A stretch of 64,000 nt of DNA from T3Sed10-213 sp012519365 (GTDB lineage: Bacteria > Planctomycetota > Phycisphaerae > Sedimentisphaerales > Anaerohalosphaeraceae), in the NCBI GenBank assembly GCA_033809355.1, contig JAPXLV010000003.1, forward strand, positions 27,408 through 91,407, read 5' to 3'. Each line of letters opens with the position of its first letter. The stretch's first letter is position 1. Under the pieces are notes generated by a model. That model did no database searches and had not been told where the DNA came from. It saw only the letters and a program-made list of their open reading frames with translations. Both the position numbers and the translations under genes were made by a program. Below are positions 7,961-17,766 of the stretch, one piece after another.

Positions 7961-10900
7961 TCAGTCAAGCAGCCACAGACTCGACAGAACCGACCAATCA
8001 TCTAAATCGACCGTCCCGTCTTCGGTCAAATCCGCACCGCCGCAGGGCGGAAAATCAACACAGTCCTCTCCCAGCCACTGTCCTACCAAACCTGCCAAAT
8101 CATCCAGTCCTTTCTGGCCGGTGAACATATCCCACACATAAACCTCAAGCAGGGCCTGTGAAAATCGGTTTTGAGAATCCGTCGCTCGAAGGGTAAACGT
8201 ATTCAGTCCCGTGTCGCCGTCCCGCGGGAGACCTGACAGCGTGCCGTCTGGGGCGACCTCAAGCCACGACGGCCCATCAACCTTCGAAATGGTAATCGAT
8301 GTGTTCTCCAGCGAAGATACCCACGTCGAAGCAGAATCCTGATACGGTCGGCCTTCGATCGCATCTTTGCCCTGGATCCGATCTGTCGCAAAGGCCGGCG
8401 ACCAATCATAGCCGTCTGCATATGGCATCAGATACCGACTCGGAATAAGCTGGCGGTCGATACCCGGCCCGCTCCAGGCCACAGAGACATGGTCACCGCC
8501 GCCACCTTCTTTATGCAGCGCACAGAGGTAATAGGCACGACCGGCATTCAGCTGATAGGCAGCGGACTTTTGAGTTCCGTACTTATCCCATTGTTGGTAT
8601 GCCGTCCAGGCTGGCTCTCCATAGACACGAGCAATTCGGATCGCATTGGAAGGGGACGTCGTCGGGCTGAGCCACAACTCGGAATTGTCATCACTTGCGA
8701 TCCAGAACGTGTATTGACCACTTACCGGCGGAACCACAAAACCATGAATCCGGGATCCATAATTTTCATCCCAATTGGTCGGTCCATCCAGTGTGTTGAG
8801 AATTTCCACCCCATCGGGATTATTTGGATAACGGGCGTTGCTGGTCAAGTGCGTCACAAAATTGCCGGGAATATTGCGCCACGCTTCTCGCAAAACGCCT
8901 CCAAAACCGCTGCCGGTTGTAAACCTCCAGACCCGTCCGGGAATGACCGTGCCATTGGGCAGCACCGAGTCCACCCGCCAATAATAGCGGGTGTGTCGTT
9001 TCAGTGCATTGGGGCGATATGCCGGCGAGGACACGCGGCCTTGATACACGTGAGCGGATGTATCGGCTGCGGCAACCGCCTCGTAATCTGTACCCAGATA
9101 CACATCGTTGGCCACTGCCGAGGATCCCATAGCCCATTTCAGCACCACGGCTAAAAACATATCTTCAGCGCCGTCAAAGGGGTTCGGGCTTTCCGCGGCG
9201 CCGCCGGCGATAACATCTTCAATCTGAGCTTGCGATAAGGCAACGCTGTAAATTCGAACGTCATCGATTGCACCCTTAAAACTTCGGTCGGAACGGCCCC
9301 AGTCCCTTCCGATGGCCGAACGGGCGGCAAAGGATTCCGGCCGATGCGAGCCGTAGTTGACGGCCTTTTTGAGTGTCGAACCGTCATAGGTATAAAGGGT
9401 CGCTTTTGTCGGCTCAATAACCAGCCCGACAAACGTCGCCTGGTCGACCGGTGCGGTCAATCCGGAATCCCACGTCCAATAGGTATCATTCCAATGATAG
9501 CCCAGACGGTTGTTGTTTTTGAAATTCAGATTGGCGGCACCGCCGTTGCGGCAGGAGAAAATCGCGGCATAGGGGGTCTGAATGCTGTCGGGGCGAACCC
9601 ATGCGGTCATTGTCACAGTGTTGCTGGTGAAATTCAGCGGAGGCACTTCAACATAGTCATCCTCGCCGTCAAAGAGCAGCGAACGGCCGTATTTGCCCGA
9701 AATTGAGGCGGTATCAAACACAAAGCCACCTTTGAGCTTGCCGTGAGCCCCCTGAATCGTGGCATCATAGGCCGTATCGCCGCTGGTTTCATCCAGTTTC
9801 CAAAAGCCCCGCAATATCGGACTTGGAACATCGACTGTCACATGAGTATTCCCATGGTTAGTGCGACCGGTTGCATCGACAATCGTATATTGAAACTTAT
9901 CGATGCCGATCTTGTTTTTCGGCGCGATATACAGCAACTGATCCCGCCCGTTGGGGCCGGTGCCCGGCGACAACTGAATCGTGCCGCCAAAGTCCGTCGT
10001 TTCAGGAAAATCGGCAATCGCGATCTGATCTCCATTTGCATCAAAATCATTGGCCAATACATCCAGCACCGTTGATTCCGTGGCCAAAACGGTAAACCGA
10101 TCCAGATTTGCATAAGGCGGCAGCGGATAAGGGTATAGCCCGATGTTGCGAATATTAACCTGTTGATTGAGTTTGTTCTGGCGACAGCTCATAATTTGCA
10201 AAAGTTCGGGGTTCGAAAACCGCGACAGCCCATAATTGTTGCCATTCATTACTGTTGCCCCTTCAATCTGGTCGCCCACCAAATCCGAAGATCCCAAATT
10301 GTGGCCGACCTCATGACGAGCCACATGCTGCCAGTTGTGATCATTGTTCCAGCCGTTAAAGGTGCGCCCCGCCCAATCGGTACCGCCATAATCGCAAACG
10401 AACGCTACCCCGCCGCCTACCGATCCGACAAACCCGATATGATGATGATCCACATCGGGGAACATAGCATTCCAATACGTATTGGCATTCCACCAATCAA
10501 TCCCCCATTGAGGGTCTGTCCGATCCAACCCTGCATTACTTGTGCGATAGACAACTTTGCCCAATTTGACTTCCAACAAGAGATCCCGCGTATAAATCGC
10601 GTTAAAATGCGAGACGGCATTTTCCGCCTTGCGGACATAACTGGTCATATCAGAATAATGGATCGCGTTCATATATTCGACCAGCACGTCAAATCCGATA
10701 TCATGCTGGTAAACAGTCTTGTACAGGTTGCCCAAGCCGCCGGCTGATGCGGTAAATGACGCTCCGGGATACGGCAGCCCCGACGGCTGTCGGGGCTGCC
10801 CGTCAATCGGAATAAAGTTATTCACCGCCGTAGCCGTATCGTTTGTCTCATAAGGCGGATTATACCACCAGTCCGCGGCATTGCCCTTGAACACATGATA

Positions 10901-11236
10901 TCGCAGGTCCCCGTTGGGCAGCAGTGTCGCCTCCACATAACTGTCCGGCTCCTCTTCGCACCACCCGCGATAAGTCCGTACCGGTCCGGCATCAATCGGC
11001 AATTGCGTTACCCCATCCTCAGCCAATAAAATGGCTTCAAAATTCGACCCGCGATGGGACACACGTTCCAGATTAAAGGTACGAATTTCGCCGTTTCGCA
11101 GCACAGTTCCGCGAAGTGTTTCAGGCGGATTGGCCGGATCCACCTCGACCGCCGGCGTCAGCCCCTGAACACTGAACACGGTCAACAAAACCGCCGTTAT
11201 AAAACTGCCTGTCTTGCCTCTATTTTCTTTTCTCAT
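7961..11236 (-). CDS. Secreted multidomain metzincin metalloprotease with dockerin-like C-terminus
   Basis: 1091 residues with a signal peptide (1-30). A propeptide-like region (31-150) is followed by a metalloprotease domain (about 165-360) with the metzincin zinc site HEVGHNLGSSD at 308-318, where two His and an Asp bind zinc, and a Met-turn candidate at ATVMNGNN or LQIMSC. Then come a cadherin-like/Big_9 repeat (380-470), a LamG-type lectin domain (475-680), an FN3-like module (690-785), a PA14 domain (790-935), an Ig-like putative adhesion module (940-1035) and a C-terminal segment resembling a dockerin (GGADLTEDGTVDLDDWSVL). It probably cleaves glycoproteins or matrix proteins while bound to glycans. 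The start at 11236 has GGAG nine bases upstream. A cohesin partner was not seen. Confidence 0.85.
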   Translation of the reverse strand: MRKENRGKTGSFITAVLLTVFSVQGLTPAVEVDPANPPETLRGTVLRNGEIRTFNLERVSHRGSNFEAILLAEDGVTQLPIDAGPVRTYRGWCEEEPDSYVEATLLPNGDLRYHVFKGNAADWWYNPPYETNDTATAVNNFIPIDGQPRQPSGLPYPGASFTASAGGLGNLYKTVYQHDIGFDVLVEYMNAIHYSDMTSYVRKAENAVSHFNAIYTRDLLLEVKLGKVVYRTSNAGLDRTDPQWGIDWWNANTYWNAMFPDVDHHHIGFVGSVGGGVAFVCDYGGTDWAGRTFNGWNNDHNWQHVARHEVGHNLGSSDLVGDQIEGATVMNGNNYGLSRFSNPELLQIMSCRQNKLNQQVNIRNIGLYPYPLPPYANLDRFTVLATESTVLDVLANDFDANGDQIAIADFPETTDFGGTIQLSPGTGPNGRDQLLYIAPKNKIGIDKFQYTIVDATGRTNHGNTHVTVDVPSPILRGFWKLDETSGDTAYDATIQGAHGKLKGGFVFDTASISGKYGRSLLFDGEDDYVEVPPLNFTSNTVTMTAWVRPDSIQTPYAAIFSCRNGGAANLNFKNNNRLGYHWNDTYWTWDSGLTAPVDQATFVGLVIEPTKATLYTYDGSTLKKAVNYGSHRPESFAARSAIGRDWGRSDRSFKGAIDDVRIYSVALSQAQIEDVIAGGAAESPNPFDGAEDMFLAVVLKWAMGSSAVANDVYLGTDYEAVAAADTSAHVYQGRVSSPAYRPNALKRHTRYYWRVDSVLPNGTVIPGRVWRFTTGSGFGGVLREAWRNIPGNFVTHLTSNARYPNNPDGVEILNTLDGPTNWDENYGSRIHGFVVPPVSGQYTFWIASDDNSELWLSPTTSPSNAIRIARVYGEPAWTAYQQWDKYGTQKSAAYQLNAGRAYYLCALHKEGGGGDHVSVAWSGPGIDRQLIPSRYLMPYADGYDWSPAFATDRIQGKDAIEGRPYQDSASTWVSSLENTSITISKVDGPSWLEVAPDGTLSGLPRDGDTGLNTFTLRATDSQNRFSQALLEVYVWDMFTGQKGLDDLAGLVGQWLGEDCVDFPPCGGADLTEDGTVDLDDWSVLSSLWLLD

Positions 11237-11278
11237 CTCAACAGTCTCCGAAACCTTATTATCAAAAAGCGATACGTT

Positions 11279-11321
11279 CAGCCCCCCCTGCAATATCGTA
11301 CTGTAAAAGATACAGGGGCTG
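11279..11321 (-). terminator. Imperfect GC-rich hairpin after kbl / before the metzincin gene
   Basis: CAGCCCCCCCTGCAATATC-like sequence pairs imperfectly with GATACAGGGGCTG across a short loop. On the minus strand a CTTTTT follows about ten bases later. It may end the kbl transcript, about 75 bases beyond the stop codon, or form a leader structure for the protease gene. Confidence 0.3.
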
Positions 11322-11395
11322 CCCTCATACGATTCTTTTACAGCCTTATCTTGCCATCATCGCATCTCCTTTCATGCTCCATTCACGATTCGAGT

Positions 11396-12586
11396 TCATT
11401 TGCAAAGTCCCAGGGCGTTGCCCACTTGCTGAAATTTTTCGATCGCCATATCCAAATCGTCCTGACTATGCGCCGCGGAGATTTGTGTGCGAATCCGCGC
11501 CTTGCCCTGGGGCACCACCGGATATGCAAAGGCGATCACGTAAACCCCCTCTTTCAGCAGCCGCTCGGCCATCTGTTGCGCCGTGACTGCGTCGCCCAGC
11601 ATCACCGGCACGATAGGATGCTCGCCGGGCAGAACACGCAAGCCGGTTTTTTGAATCTGTGATCGAAAATAGGCCGTATTGCGATGCAGTTTGTCCAGCA
11701 AGGCAGGCGATTCGCTGAGCAAGTCAAATGCCTTTAGCGAGGCACACACAATCGCCGGTGCCAGGGTGTTGGAAAACAAATACGGCCGGCTTCGCTGACG
11801 CAGCAAATCGACAATTTCTTTTCGCCCTGTTGTAAATCCGCCGCTGGCCCCGCCCAGCGCCTTTCCGAACGTCCCGGTGATGATATCCACCCGCCCCATA
11901 ACATCCCGATACTCCGGCGTGCCGCGTCCGGTCCTGCCGATTACGCCGGCAGCATGGCAATCATCGATCATCACCAACGCATCATAACAATCGGCCAACT
12001 CACATATTGCGTCCAGCGGCGCCACATAGCCATCCATCGAAAAAACGCCGTCGGTAGCAATCAGCCGAAACCGCGCGTTACGGGCGTCTTTGAGTTTGGC
12101 TTCCAGATCCTTCATATCGCAGTTTTTATACCGAAACCGCTGAGCCTTGCACAACCGAATGCCATCGATAATGCTGGCGTGGTTAAGCTCATCGCTGATG
12201 ACCGCATCCTCAGAGCCAAGCAGTGTTTCAAACAGCCCTCCGTTGGCATCAAAACAACTGCTGTACAAAATGGTATCTTCCGTGCCGAAAAACGTGCTGA
12301 CTTTTTGTTCGAGGTCTTTATGAATCTTCTGGGTTCCGCAGATAAATCGAACCGACGACAGGCCGTAACCCCACGTATCATAGCTGTCTTTGGCGGCCTG
12401 TATAATCGCCGGATGATCGGCCAGCCCCAAATAGTTGTTGGCACACAAATTCAAGACCGAACGGCCCGACGCAACCGTGACTCGATTTTTCTGCGGACTG
12501 GTTAATACCCGCTCGGTTTTGAACAGGCCGGCTTGGCGCATCTGTTCAAGCTGCTCACAAATAGACGATTTCATCTTGCCAAACAT
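11396..12586 (-). CDS. kbl: Glycine C-acetyltransferase (2-amino-3-ketobutyrate CoA ligase)
   Basis: 396 residues, the usual length. It is a fold-type I PLP enzyme of the alpha-oxoamine synthase family. The PLP-binding Lys lies in TGTFGKALGGASGG, and VMIDDCHAAG and the NNYLGL segment are family marks. It splits 2-amino-3-oxobutanoate with CoA into glycine and acetyl-CoA, the second step of threonine breakdown. The gene follows tdh by 22 bases, the classical tdh-kbl pair, so the unstable intermediate can be passed on directly. GGAG lies nine bases before the ATG. Confidence 0.96.
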   Translation of the reverse strand: MFGKMKSSICEQLEQMRQAGLFKTERVLTSPQKNRVTVASGRSVLNLCANNYLGLADHPAIIQAAKDSYDTWGYGLSSVRFICGTQKIHKDLEQKVSTFFGTEDTILYSSCFDANGGLFETLLGSEDAVISDELNHASIIDGIRLCKAQRFRYKNCDMKDLEAKLKDARNARFRLIATDGVFSMDGYVAPLDAICELADCYDALVMIDDCHAAGVIGRTGRGTPEYRDVMGRVDIITGTFGKALGGASGGFTTGRKEIVDLLRQRSRPYLFSNTLAPAIVCASLKAFDLLSESPALLDKLHRNTAYFRSQIQKTGLRVLPGEHPIVPVMLGDAVTAQQMAERLLKEGVYVIAFAYPVVPQGKARIRTQISAAHSQDDLDMAIEKFQQVGNALGLCK

Positions 12587-12608
12587 CGCTCTGGTCTCCG
12601 CTTTTGAT

Positions 12609-13634
12609 TTACTCGGCCCAATTCAGGATCACCTTACACGCCTTGCCGGACAGCATCGCCGAAAAACCTTTTTCATATTCCGTATAATGAAAGCGATGCG
12701 TAATCAGCGGTGAAATGTCCAGCCCGCCCTGAATCAGCATTGTGGTGTTGTACCATGTTTCATACATCAGACGCCCATAAATGCCTTTCAGAGTCAGCCC
12801 GTTGAAAATCACCAGCCCCCAGTCCACCTCCGTCGGCGGCAAAATACCCAGCAAAGCGATCTTGCCCCCGTGGGCCATCGAAGCCAGCATCTCCTTCAGG
12901 GCATCGGGACTGCCGGACATCTCCATCCCTACATCAAAGCCTTCTTTCATCCCCAATTCATTCTGCACCGCCGCCAGCGATTCGGTGCGCGGATCGATCG
13001 TTTTGGTGGCGCCCATTTTGCGGGCCAGGGCCAGGCGGTCCGGGTTGATATCGGTCACCACAATGTAGCGGGCACCGATTTGACGAACCACCACTGTGGC
13101 CATACAACCGATCGGCCCGGCGCCGGTGATCAGCACATCCTCGCCGACGACGGTGTAGGTCAGCGCGGTATGCACCGCATTGCCCAACGGGTCAAAACAA
13201 CTCAGCACCTCCAAATCGATTGACGTATCACAGTACCAGACATTGGTAACCGGCACAGCAATATATTCGGCAAACGCTCCGTCTCGGTTAACGCCGATAC
13301 CCTGAGGCGAATGGCACAAATGCCTCCGCCCGGCCAGACAATTGCGGCACCGCCCGCACACCACATGCCCTTCGGCACTGACAATGTCACCGATTTTGAA
13401 ATCGTGAACATTGCTGCCCATTTCCACGATACGTCCCACGAACTCATGCCCAATGACCAACGGCGTTCGGATGGTTTTTTGTGCCCACGGATCCCACTTG
13501 TAAATATGCACATCTGTCCCGCAAATAGAGGTTTTGAGGACTTGAATCAAGACATCATTGATGCCAATCCTGGGTACCGGAACATCGTCCAGCCATAATC
13601 CCTCTTTGGCTTCTTTTTTGACCAATGCTTTCAT
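12609..13634 (-). CDS. tdh: L-threonine 3-dehydrogenase
   Basis: 341 residues, a zinc-dependent medium-chain dehydrogenase. The catalytic zinc site is visible as SICGTDVHIYKWD and GHEFVG. The structural zinc loop has four Cys (VVCGRCRNCLAGRRHLC). The Rossmann motif is GAGPIGCMA. HIYKWDPWAQ is characteristic of threonine dehydrogenase rather than other alcohol dehydrogenases. It oxidises threonine to 2-amino-3-oxobutanoate with NAD. I use the ATG at 13634; a GTG two codons upstream is possible. It forms an operon with kbl and lies behind the hexosamine cluster. Confidence 0.96.
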   Translation of the reverse strand: MKALVKKEAKEGLWLDDVPVPRIGINDVLIQVLKTSICGTDVHIYKWDPWAQKTIRTPLVIGHEFVGRIVEMGSNVHDFKIGDIVSAEGHVVCGRCRNCLAGRRHLCHSPQGIGVNRDGAFAEYIAVPVTNVWYCDTSIDLEVLSCFDPLGNAVHTALTYTVVGEDVLITGAGPIGCMATVVVRQIGARYIVVTDINPDRLALARKMGATKTIDPRTESLAAVQNELGMKEGFDVGMEMSGSPDALKEMLASMAHGGKIALLGILPPTEVDWGLVIFNGLTLKGIYGRLMYETWYNTTMLIQGGLDISPLITHRFHYTEYEKGFSAMLSGKACKVILNWAE

Positions 13635-13723
13635 CGTCACCTGCTTTCAAAAAAAGTGTTCAGTTCCGTAAAACCCTCTCAAAGAGTGTTCCACTATATC
13701 TGCCGATTGAAGACAATCAAAGT

Positions 13724-14443
13724 TCACTGAAATTCGAGCCTTCCAAAACAATCCGGCCGATGAAAATCCGGAAAAGCAGTTAACACGGGCGACCAACTGA
13801 GCCAATGCGGTCGGGAGCAGTCATCGGCACACTTGTTAAAATTGGCACGCCACACCACCCCCGGCCGCGGCTGCTCAACCGCCGCGTAGTGTCGCAGGAT
13901 CGCCACCGGCAACGCACATTCTACAGTCCAGACCACAGGCGTTTGAATCTCGGAAGGTATCGCCCGGTGAGCCATAGAGGCGGCCACTCTGATTTGCCCG
14001 CAATCGTTCTTGTCCACATAGCGAATACGATCGTTTGGCGCCGCTTGATACCGCATCAGTAAAGTCCCGATGCAATTGATTTCAAGGTTAAAATACCCCT
14101 TTGACAAGTCGCACTGCGGCGTAAAGAAAAACTCCACACAACTGTCCTTCCAGACCTCCCCGTGCGTGTCCATCGCAACCGCCCGCACAAATTGATCGGC
14201 CGTCTGAAAGAGTACATATACAAAATCATCGTCATAACGCACCTTAACGTGCGTCCTCGGACAATGTGACCCTGTTTTCGGCTGAGCACAGGCAATCTCC
14301 AACGCCGCAGTCTGCTGCCAAACAGGCTTTTCAACATCCCCATTGACAGGAATCGGATGCGGTGTTTTGAAAACACGATACGTCTTGGCCGCAGGATGCG
14401 AATCCTGACCGGTCGATCGGATTGAACTGGGCTGCTCTGTCAT
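13724..14443 (-). CDS. CBM9-like carbohydrate-binding protein
   Basis: 239 residues. The fold is that of the CBM9/DOMON-like beta-sandwich: VNGDVEKPVWQQT, then VRYDDDFVYVLFQ, DSCVEFFFTP, GYFNLEINCIG, W-x-V-E-C-A-L-P and WRANFNKCADD. Such stand-alone family 9-like proteins are common in Planctomycetota and Bacteroidota and often sit beside glycan-degradation genes. No signal peptide is evident, so it may be cytoplasmic or exported by another route. The start at 14443 (AGG six bases upstream) removes a basic, unlikely extension from 14485. It lies 85 bases after the symporter and 89 before tdh, so it may belong to the same transcript. The ligand is unknown. Confidence 0.75.
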   Translation of the reverse strand: MTEQPSSIRSTGQDSHPAAKTYRVFKTPHPIPVNGDVEKPVWQQTAALEIACAQPKTGSHCPRTHVKVRYDDDFVYVLFQTADQFVRAVAMDTHGEVWKDSCVEFFFTPQCDLSKGYFNLEINCIGTLLMRYQAAPNDRIRYVDKNDCGQIRVAASMAHRAIPSEIQTPVVWTVECALPVAILRHYAAVEQPRPGVVWRANFNKCADDCSRPHWLSWSPVLTAFPDFHRPDCFGRLEFQ

Positions 14444-14528
14444 CAGTCGCCTGTTCCGTTTTGCCCGGACCCCTGTAGCCGGCATACTTCAAGCCGTGCA
14501 GACACCGGCCGGCCGGCCAAAAGCGGGG

Positions 14529-16817
14529 TTAAATGTCTTCTGCCTTTTCGGCCAAGGTCTCAATACCGATTTTGCCGAGTGACTTAAACAATACAATCGT
14601 CGCAATCAGCGCAACCCCGGACAGCACAAAGCCCCACATCAGGTTGCCATAGACAAAATTGCCCACCGCAAACAGCGACGAATAGATCACCACACATCCG
14701 AGAAAGACGCACAAAATCTGATAAGGCATCTTCCAGTCGCCGATGGCATTTTTCTGGTCAATCTCCACACCCTCGGCCCGAGCTTCCAGTACCACCTTGC
14801 GCCACCCCGGCCCGCCGGGATGACATAGGCGGTAAAAATTGCGCAACGTTTCTTTATCGACCGGCCTGGTCAAAAAAGTTGCCGCCAGCCATACCGCCGT
14901 TACAACGCCCACGCAAGCCAGAAGCTGCGCCGAAAACTTCAACTTATTCAGATCAGGATGAAAAATATAAAGGGTGTTGCCTTTAACGACCCCGTCGAAA
15001 GAGACGGCTATCTCCTCCGCAGTGGCTGCCTCAAGCAAACCGAGTCGGGCCCGACGTTTATTTTCACGCTCTAACTCCGCTGCCCGTTGAGCCTGGACAA
15101 ACGCATCCAGCTTGTCCTGCCAGGGTTTTCCGGTCATGGCCTCAACCAAAACCGGCACCGACGCGGCTGCGCGTAACTGTTCCAGTTCCTGCAAGGTGGC
15201 ATCATAACGTGCCCGCGCTGCATCGCGGGCCTCGGGGCCTTGTTCTTTGGCCCTGCGCCACACCTGCACAAGGGTTTCAAGCTCGGTTTGAACCTCGTCA
15301 ATCCGGTTTTGATACTCCTGTTGCCGGGTTTTTACAAAGTTAACCGTCTGGGCATCATCTATCGCAAACACACGATCCTGAACAATCGAGCTGTCCACAT
15401 ACCACTTAATCGTCCCTTTATCACCAACCCACAACACCACCCAACAGGCCATAATCGTCGCGGCAACCATCGCGATAATCTCCGTCCAGGCATTGATCCG
15501 CCACCAGAACCACCGCAGCAGATAAATCGCCCCCGTCCCTGCCCCGGATAAGAGCAAAATCTCAAACGCCTGATTGGCATCTTCCAAAAAAGTCAACGCC
15601 AGAAAACCGGCAATCACCATCAGCATCACCGTGCAGATCCGACCGGCAAGCACCAATTCCTTTTCAGAGGCGTTGGGCTTCATAAAGCGTTTATACCAAT
15701 CGTTGACCACATAGGACGCCCCCCAGTTCAGATGGGTGCCGATGGTGGACATATAAGCGGCAATCAGCGAGGCCACCACCAATCCCAGCAGTCCCGGCCC
15801 CAGTTTGGAAATCATCACCGGATAGGCGATATCGTGCCGCAAATAAGTCGGGTCAATGCTGGGAAATTCCGATTTGATGCTTTCCAATGACGGATAGACC
15901 ACTATTGAGGCCAGCGCCACAATAATCCAGGGCCACGGACGCATCGCATAATGCATAAAATTAAAAAACAACGTCGCCCCGATGGCGTTCTTCTCATCCT
16001 TGGCCGCAAGCATCCGCTGGGCAATATAGCCGCCCCCGCCGGGTTCAGCGCCCGGATACCACACACTCCACCACTGAACCGCTACGGGAATCAGCAGAAG
16101 CGGCACCCACGCCAGCCAATTCGAAAAATCCGGCATCCAGTTTAATCTCCCCGCCACATCCGGATGGGCCAACAGTGCGTGCAATCCGCCGACCTCCGGC
16201 TGCTTGCACGCGATCACCGCCGCATAGACTGCTCCGAACATTGCCACCGAATACTGAAAAAAGTCCGCCCAGATACAACTCTTAATGCCGCCGGCCGTAG
16301 CGTAGATGACCACGCCGGCAGATCCCACCACCACCGCCACCCACGGCTTGACATCAAAAATCACCTGTCCAATTTTGATTGCCGCCAGCGTGACCGTACC
16401 CATAATCAGACAGTTAAAAAATATCCCCAGATACAGCGAGCGAAATCCGCGGATAAAAGCCGCGCTTTTGCCGCTGTAGCGTAGCTCGTAAAACTCCAGA
16501 TCCGTCATCACCTGCGACCGACGCCACAACTGGGCATAGATAAACACCGTCACCATACCGGTAATCAGAAACGCCCACCAGCCCCAGTTGGCCACCACCC
16601 CTTCGCCGCGTACCATCCCCGTCACCAAATTGGGTGTATCACAGGAAAACGTACAGGCCACCATCGAAACACCCAGCAGCCACCACGGCATACTGCGGCC
16701 GCCCAAAAAGAACTCCGCCGAACTGCGGCCGGCGGTTTTGGACACAATCAGCCCAATGGCGATAATCGCCGCAAAAAAGACCACAAGAATCAACCAGTCT
16801 ATCCCTGCCAGTGCCAT
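14529..16817 (-). CDS. Sodium:solute symporter (SSS family) with a long coiled-coil insertion
   Basis: 762 residues, longer than the usual 500-600. Ten or more membrane helices can be traced from residue 8 to 465, including the SSS signature region (GRSSAEFFLGGRSMPWW, then GGIKSCIWADFFQ). Between about 466 and 628 lies a hydrophilic insert with heptad-like, Glu/Gln/Arg-rich coiled coil, followed by three more membrane helices. SSS proteins couple import of sugars, amino acids or vitamins to sodium. Its position just downstream of the epimerase (28 bases) makes it the likely importer for sugars released by GH20, GH109 or GH2. AGGGA lies seven bases before the ATG. Confidence 0.88.
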   Translation of the reverse strand: MALAGIDWLILVVFFAAIIAIGLIVSKTAGRSSAEFFLGGRSMPWWLLGVSMVACTFSCDTPNLVTGMVRGEGVVANWGWWAFLITGMVTVFIYAQLWRRSQVMTDLEFYELRYSGKSAAFIRGFRSLYLGIFFNCLIMGTVTLAAIKIGQVIFDVKPWVAVVVGSAGVVIYATAGGIKSCIWADFFQYSVAMFGAVYAAVIACKQPEVGGLHALLAHPDVAGRLNWMPDFSNWLAWVPLLLIPVAVQWWSVWYPGAEPGGGGYIAQRMLAAKDEKNAIGATLFFNFMHYAMRPWPWIIVALASIVVYPSLESIKSEFPSIDPTYLRHDIAYPVMISKLGPGLLGLVVASLIAAYMSTIGTHLNWGASYVVNDWYKRFMKPNASEKELVLAGRICTVMLMVIAGFLALTFLEDANQAFEILLLSGAGTGAIYLLRWFWWRINAWTEIIAMVAATIMACWVVLWVGDKGTIKWYVDSSIVQDRVFAIDDAQTVNFVKTRQQEYQNRIDEVQTELETLVQVWRRAKEQGPEARDAARARYDATLQELEQLRAAASVPVLVEAMTGKPWQDKLDAFVQAQRAAELERENKRRARLGLLEAATAEEIAVSFDGVVKGNTLYIFHPDLNKLKFSAQLLACVGVVTAVWLAATFLTRPVDKETLRNFYRLCHPGGPGWRKVVLEARAEGVEIDQKNAIGDWKMPYQILCVFLGCVVIYSSLFAVGNFVYGNLMWGFVLSGVALIATIVLFKSLGKIGIETLAEKAEDI

Positions 16818-16845
16818 ACAGACTTCCCTTTTCTAATGATTGTTT

Positions 16846-17766
16846 TCAAATTGACTTGCCGCGAAAAAATGCGATCGTCTCGACCAACCCTTTCTCAAAA
16901 TCCGTCCTCGCAGTAAAGCCGGCTGCGGTTATTTTCTCAATACTCGCCAGGGAATGCCGGACATCTCCCGGCCGAATCGGTGCATACTGAATTGTGGACG
17001 ACGAACCGGTCAATGCGATAATTCTTCGGGCAATCTGATTGATCGTCTGACTTTGTCCACAGGCCACATTATACACCCCCGTCAAATGGCGGTTCTCAGC
17101 CAAAAACACATTGGCCGCGACGACATCCTCGACATAAATGAAATCCCGTGTCTGTTCACCGTCCCCGAAAATAGTGATCGGTTCGTGACGCAGGGCCTTG
17201 TGAATAAAAATCGGAATCGCCGCAGCGTATTGACTGTTTGGATCCTGGCGCGGCCCGAACACATTGAAATACCGCATGCACGCCGTCGACAGCCACCCTT
17301 CCTGAGCGTAGATGTTGCAATAATACTCCCCATCCAGCTTTGTCACCGCATAAGGACTTTTCGGTTCGGGTATCATGCCCTCCACCTTGGGTACCGCCGG
17401 ATTATCCCCATACACCGCCGCCGAGCTGCTGAAACACAGTTTTTTAACCCCGGCCCAGGCCGCCTCCTGCAGCACAATCGTCGTCCCCTGCGTATTGATG
17501 GTGATGCACTCTTGGGGATTTTCCATCGATTCGGGCACACTGACCATCGCGGCCAAATGAAACACATAATCCACCCCCTTCATCGCGGCCTTGACATCTT
17601 GGCGGCAGGCAACCGATCCTTCCAGAAATTCGCACGCAACACCGTCAAGATTCTCTCGTCGGCCTGTCCGCAGATTATCCAGCACCCGAACCTCTGCCTG
17701 CCGGGCGTAATACGCCGCGATATGACTGCCGATAAAACCGGCTCCGCCTGTTACGAGGATGCGCAT
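16846..17766 (-). CDS. NAD-dependent epimerase (UDP-glucose/UDP-GlcNAc 4-epimerase type, extended SDR)
   Basis: 306 residues. N-terminal NAD-binding motif TGGAGFIGS (residues 6-14), catalytic Ser/Tyr/Lys set (SSSAAVYG; SPYAVTK, YxxxK), and FVYVED-like substrate-loop motif RDFIYVEDVV. This is the GalE/WbpP-like subgroup of short-chain dehydrogenases. In its context (a NahK kinase that overlaps it by 16 bases, and a nucleotidyltransferase) it would interconvert UDP-GalNAc and UDP-GlcNAc, or UDP-Gal and UDP-Glc. The exact sugar cannot be read from the sequence. The start overlaps the end of nahK, so the two are translationally coupled. Confidence 0.88.
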   Translation of the reverse strand: MRILVTGGAGFIGSHIAAYYARQAEVRVLDNLRTGRRENLDGVACEFLEGSVACRQDVKAAMKGVDYVFHLAAMVSVPESMENPQECITINTQGTTIVLQEAAWAGVKKLCFSSSAAVYGDNPAVPKVEGMIPEPKSPYAVTKLDGEYYCNIYAQEGWLSTACMRYFNVFGPRQDPNSQYAAAIPIFIHKALRHEPITIFGDGEQTRDFIYVEDVVAANVFLAENRHLTGVYNVACGQSQTINQIARRIIALTGSSSTIQYAPIRPGDVRHSLASIEKITAAGFTARTDFEKGLVETIAFFRGKSI

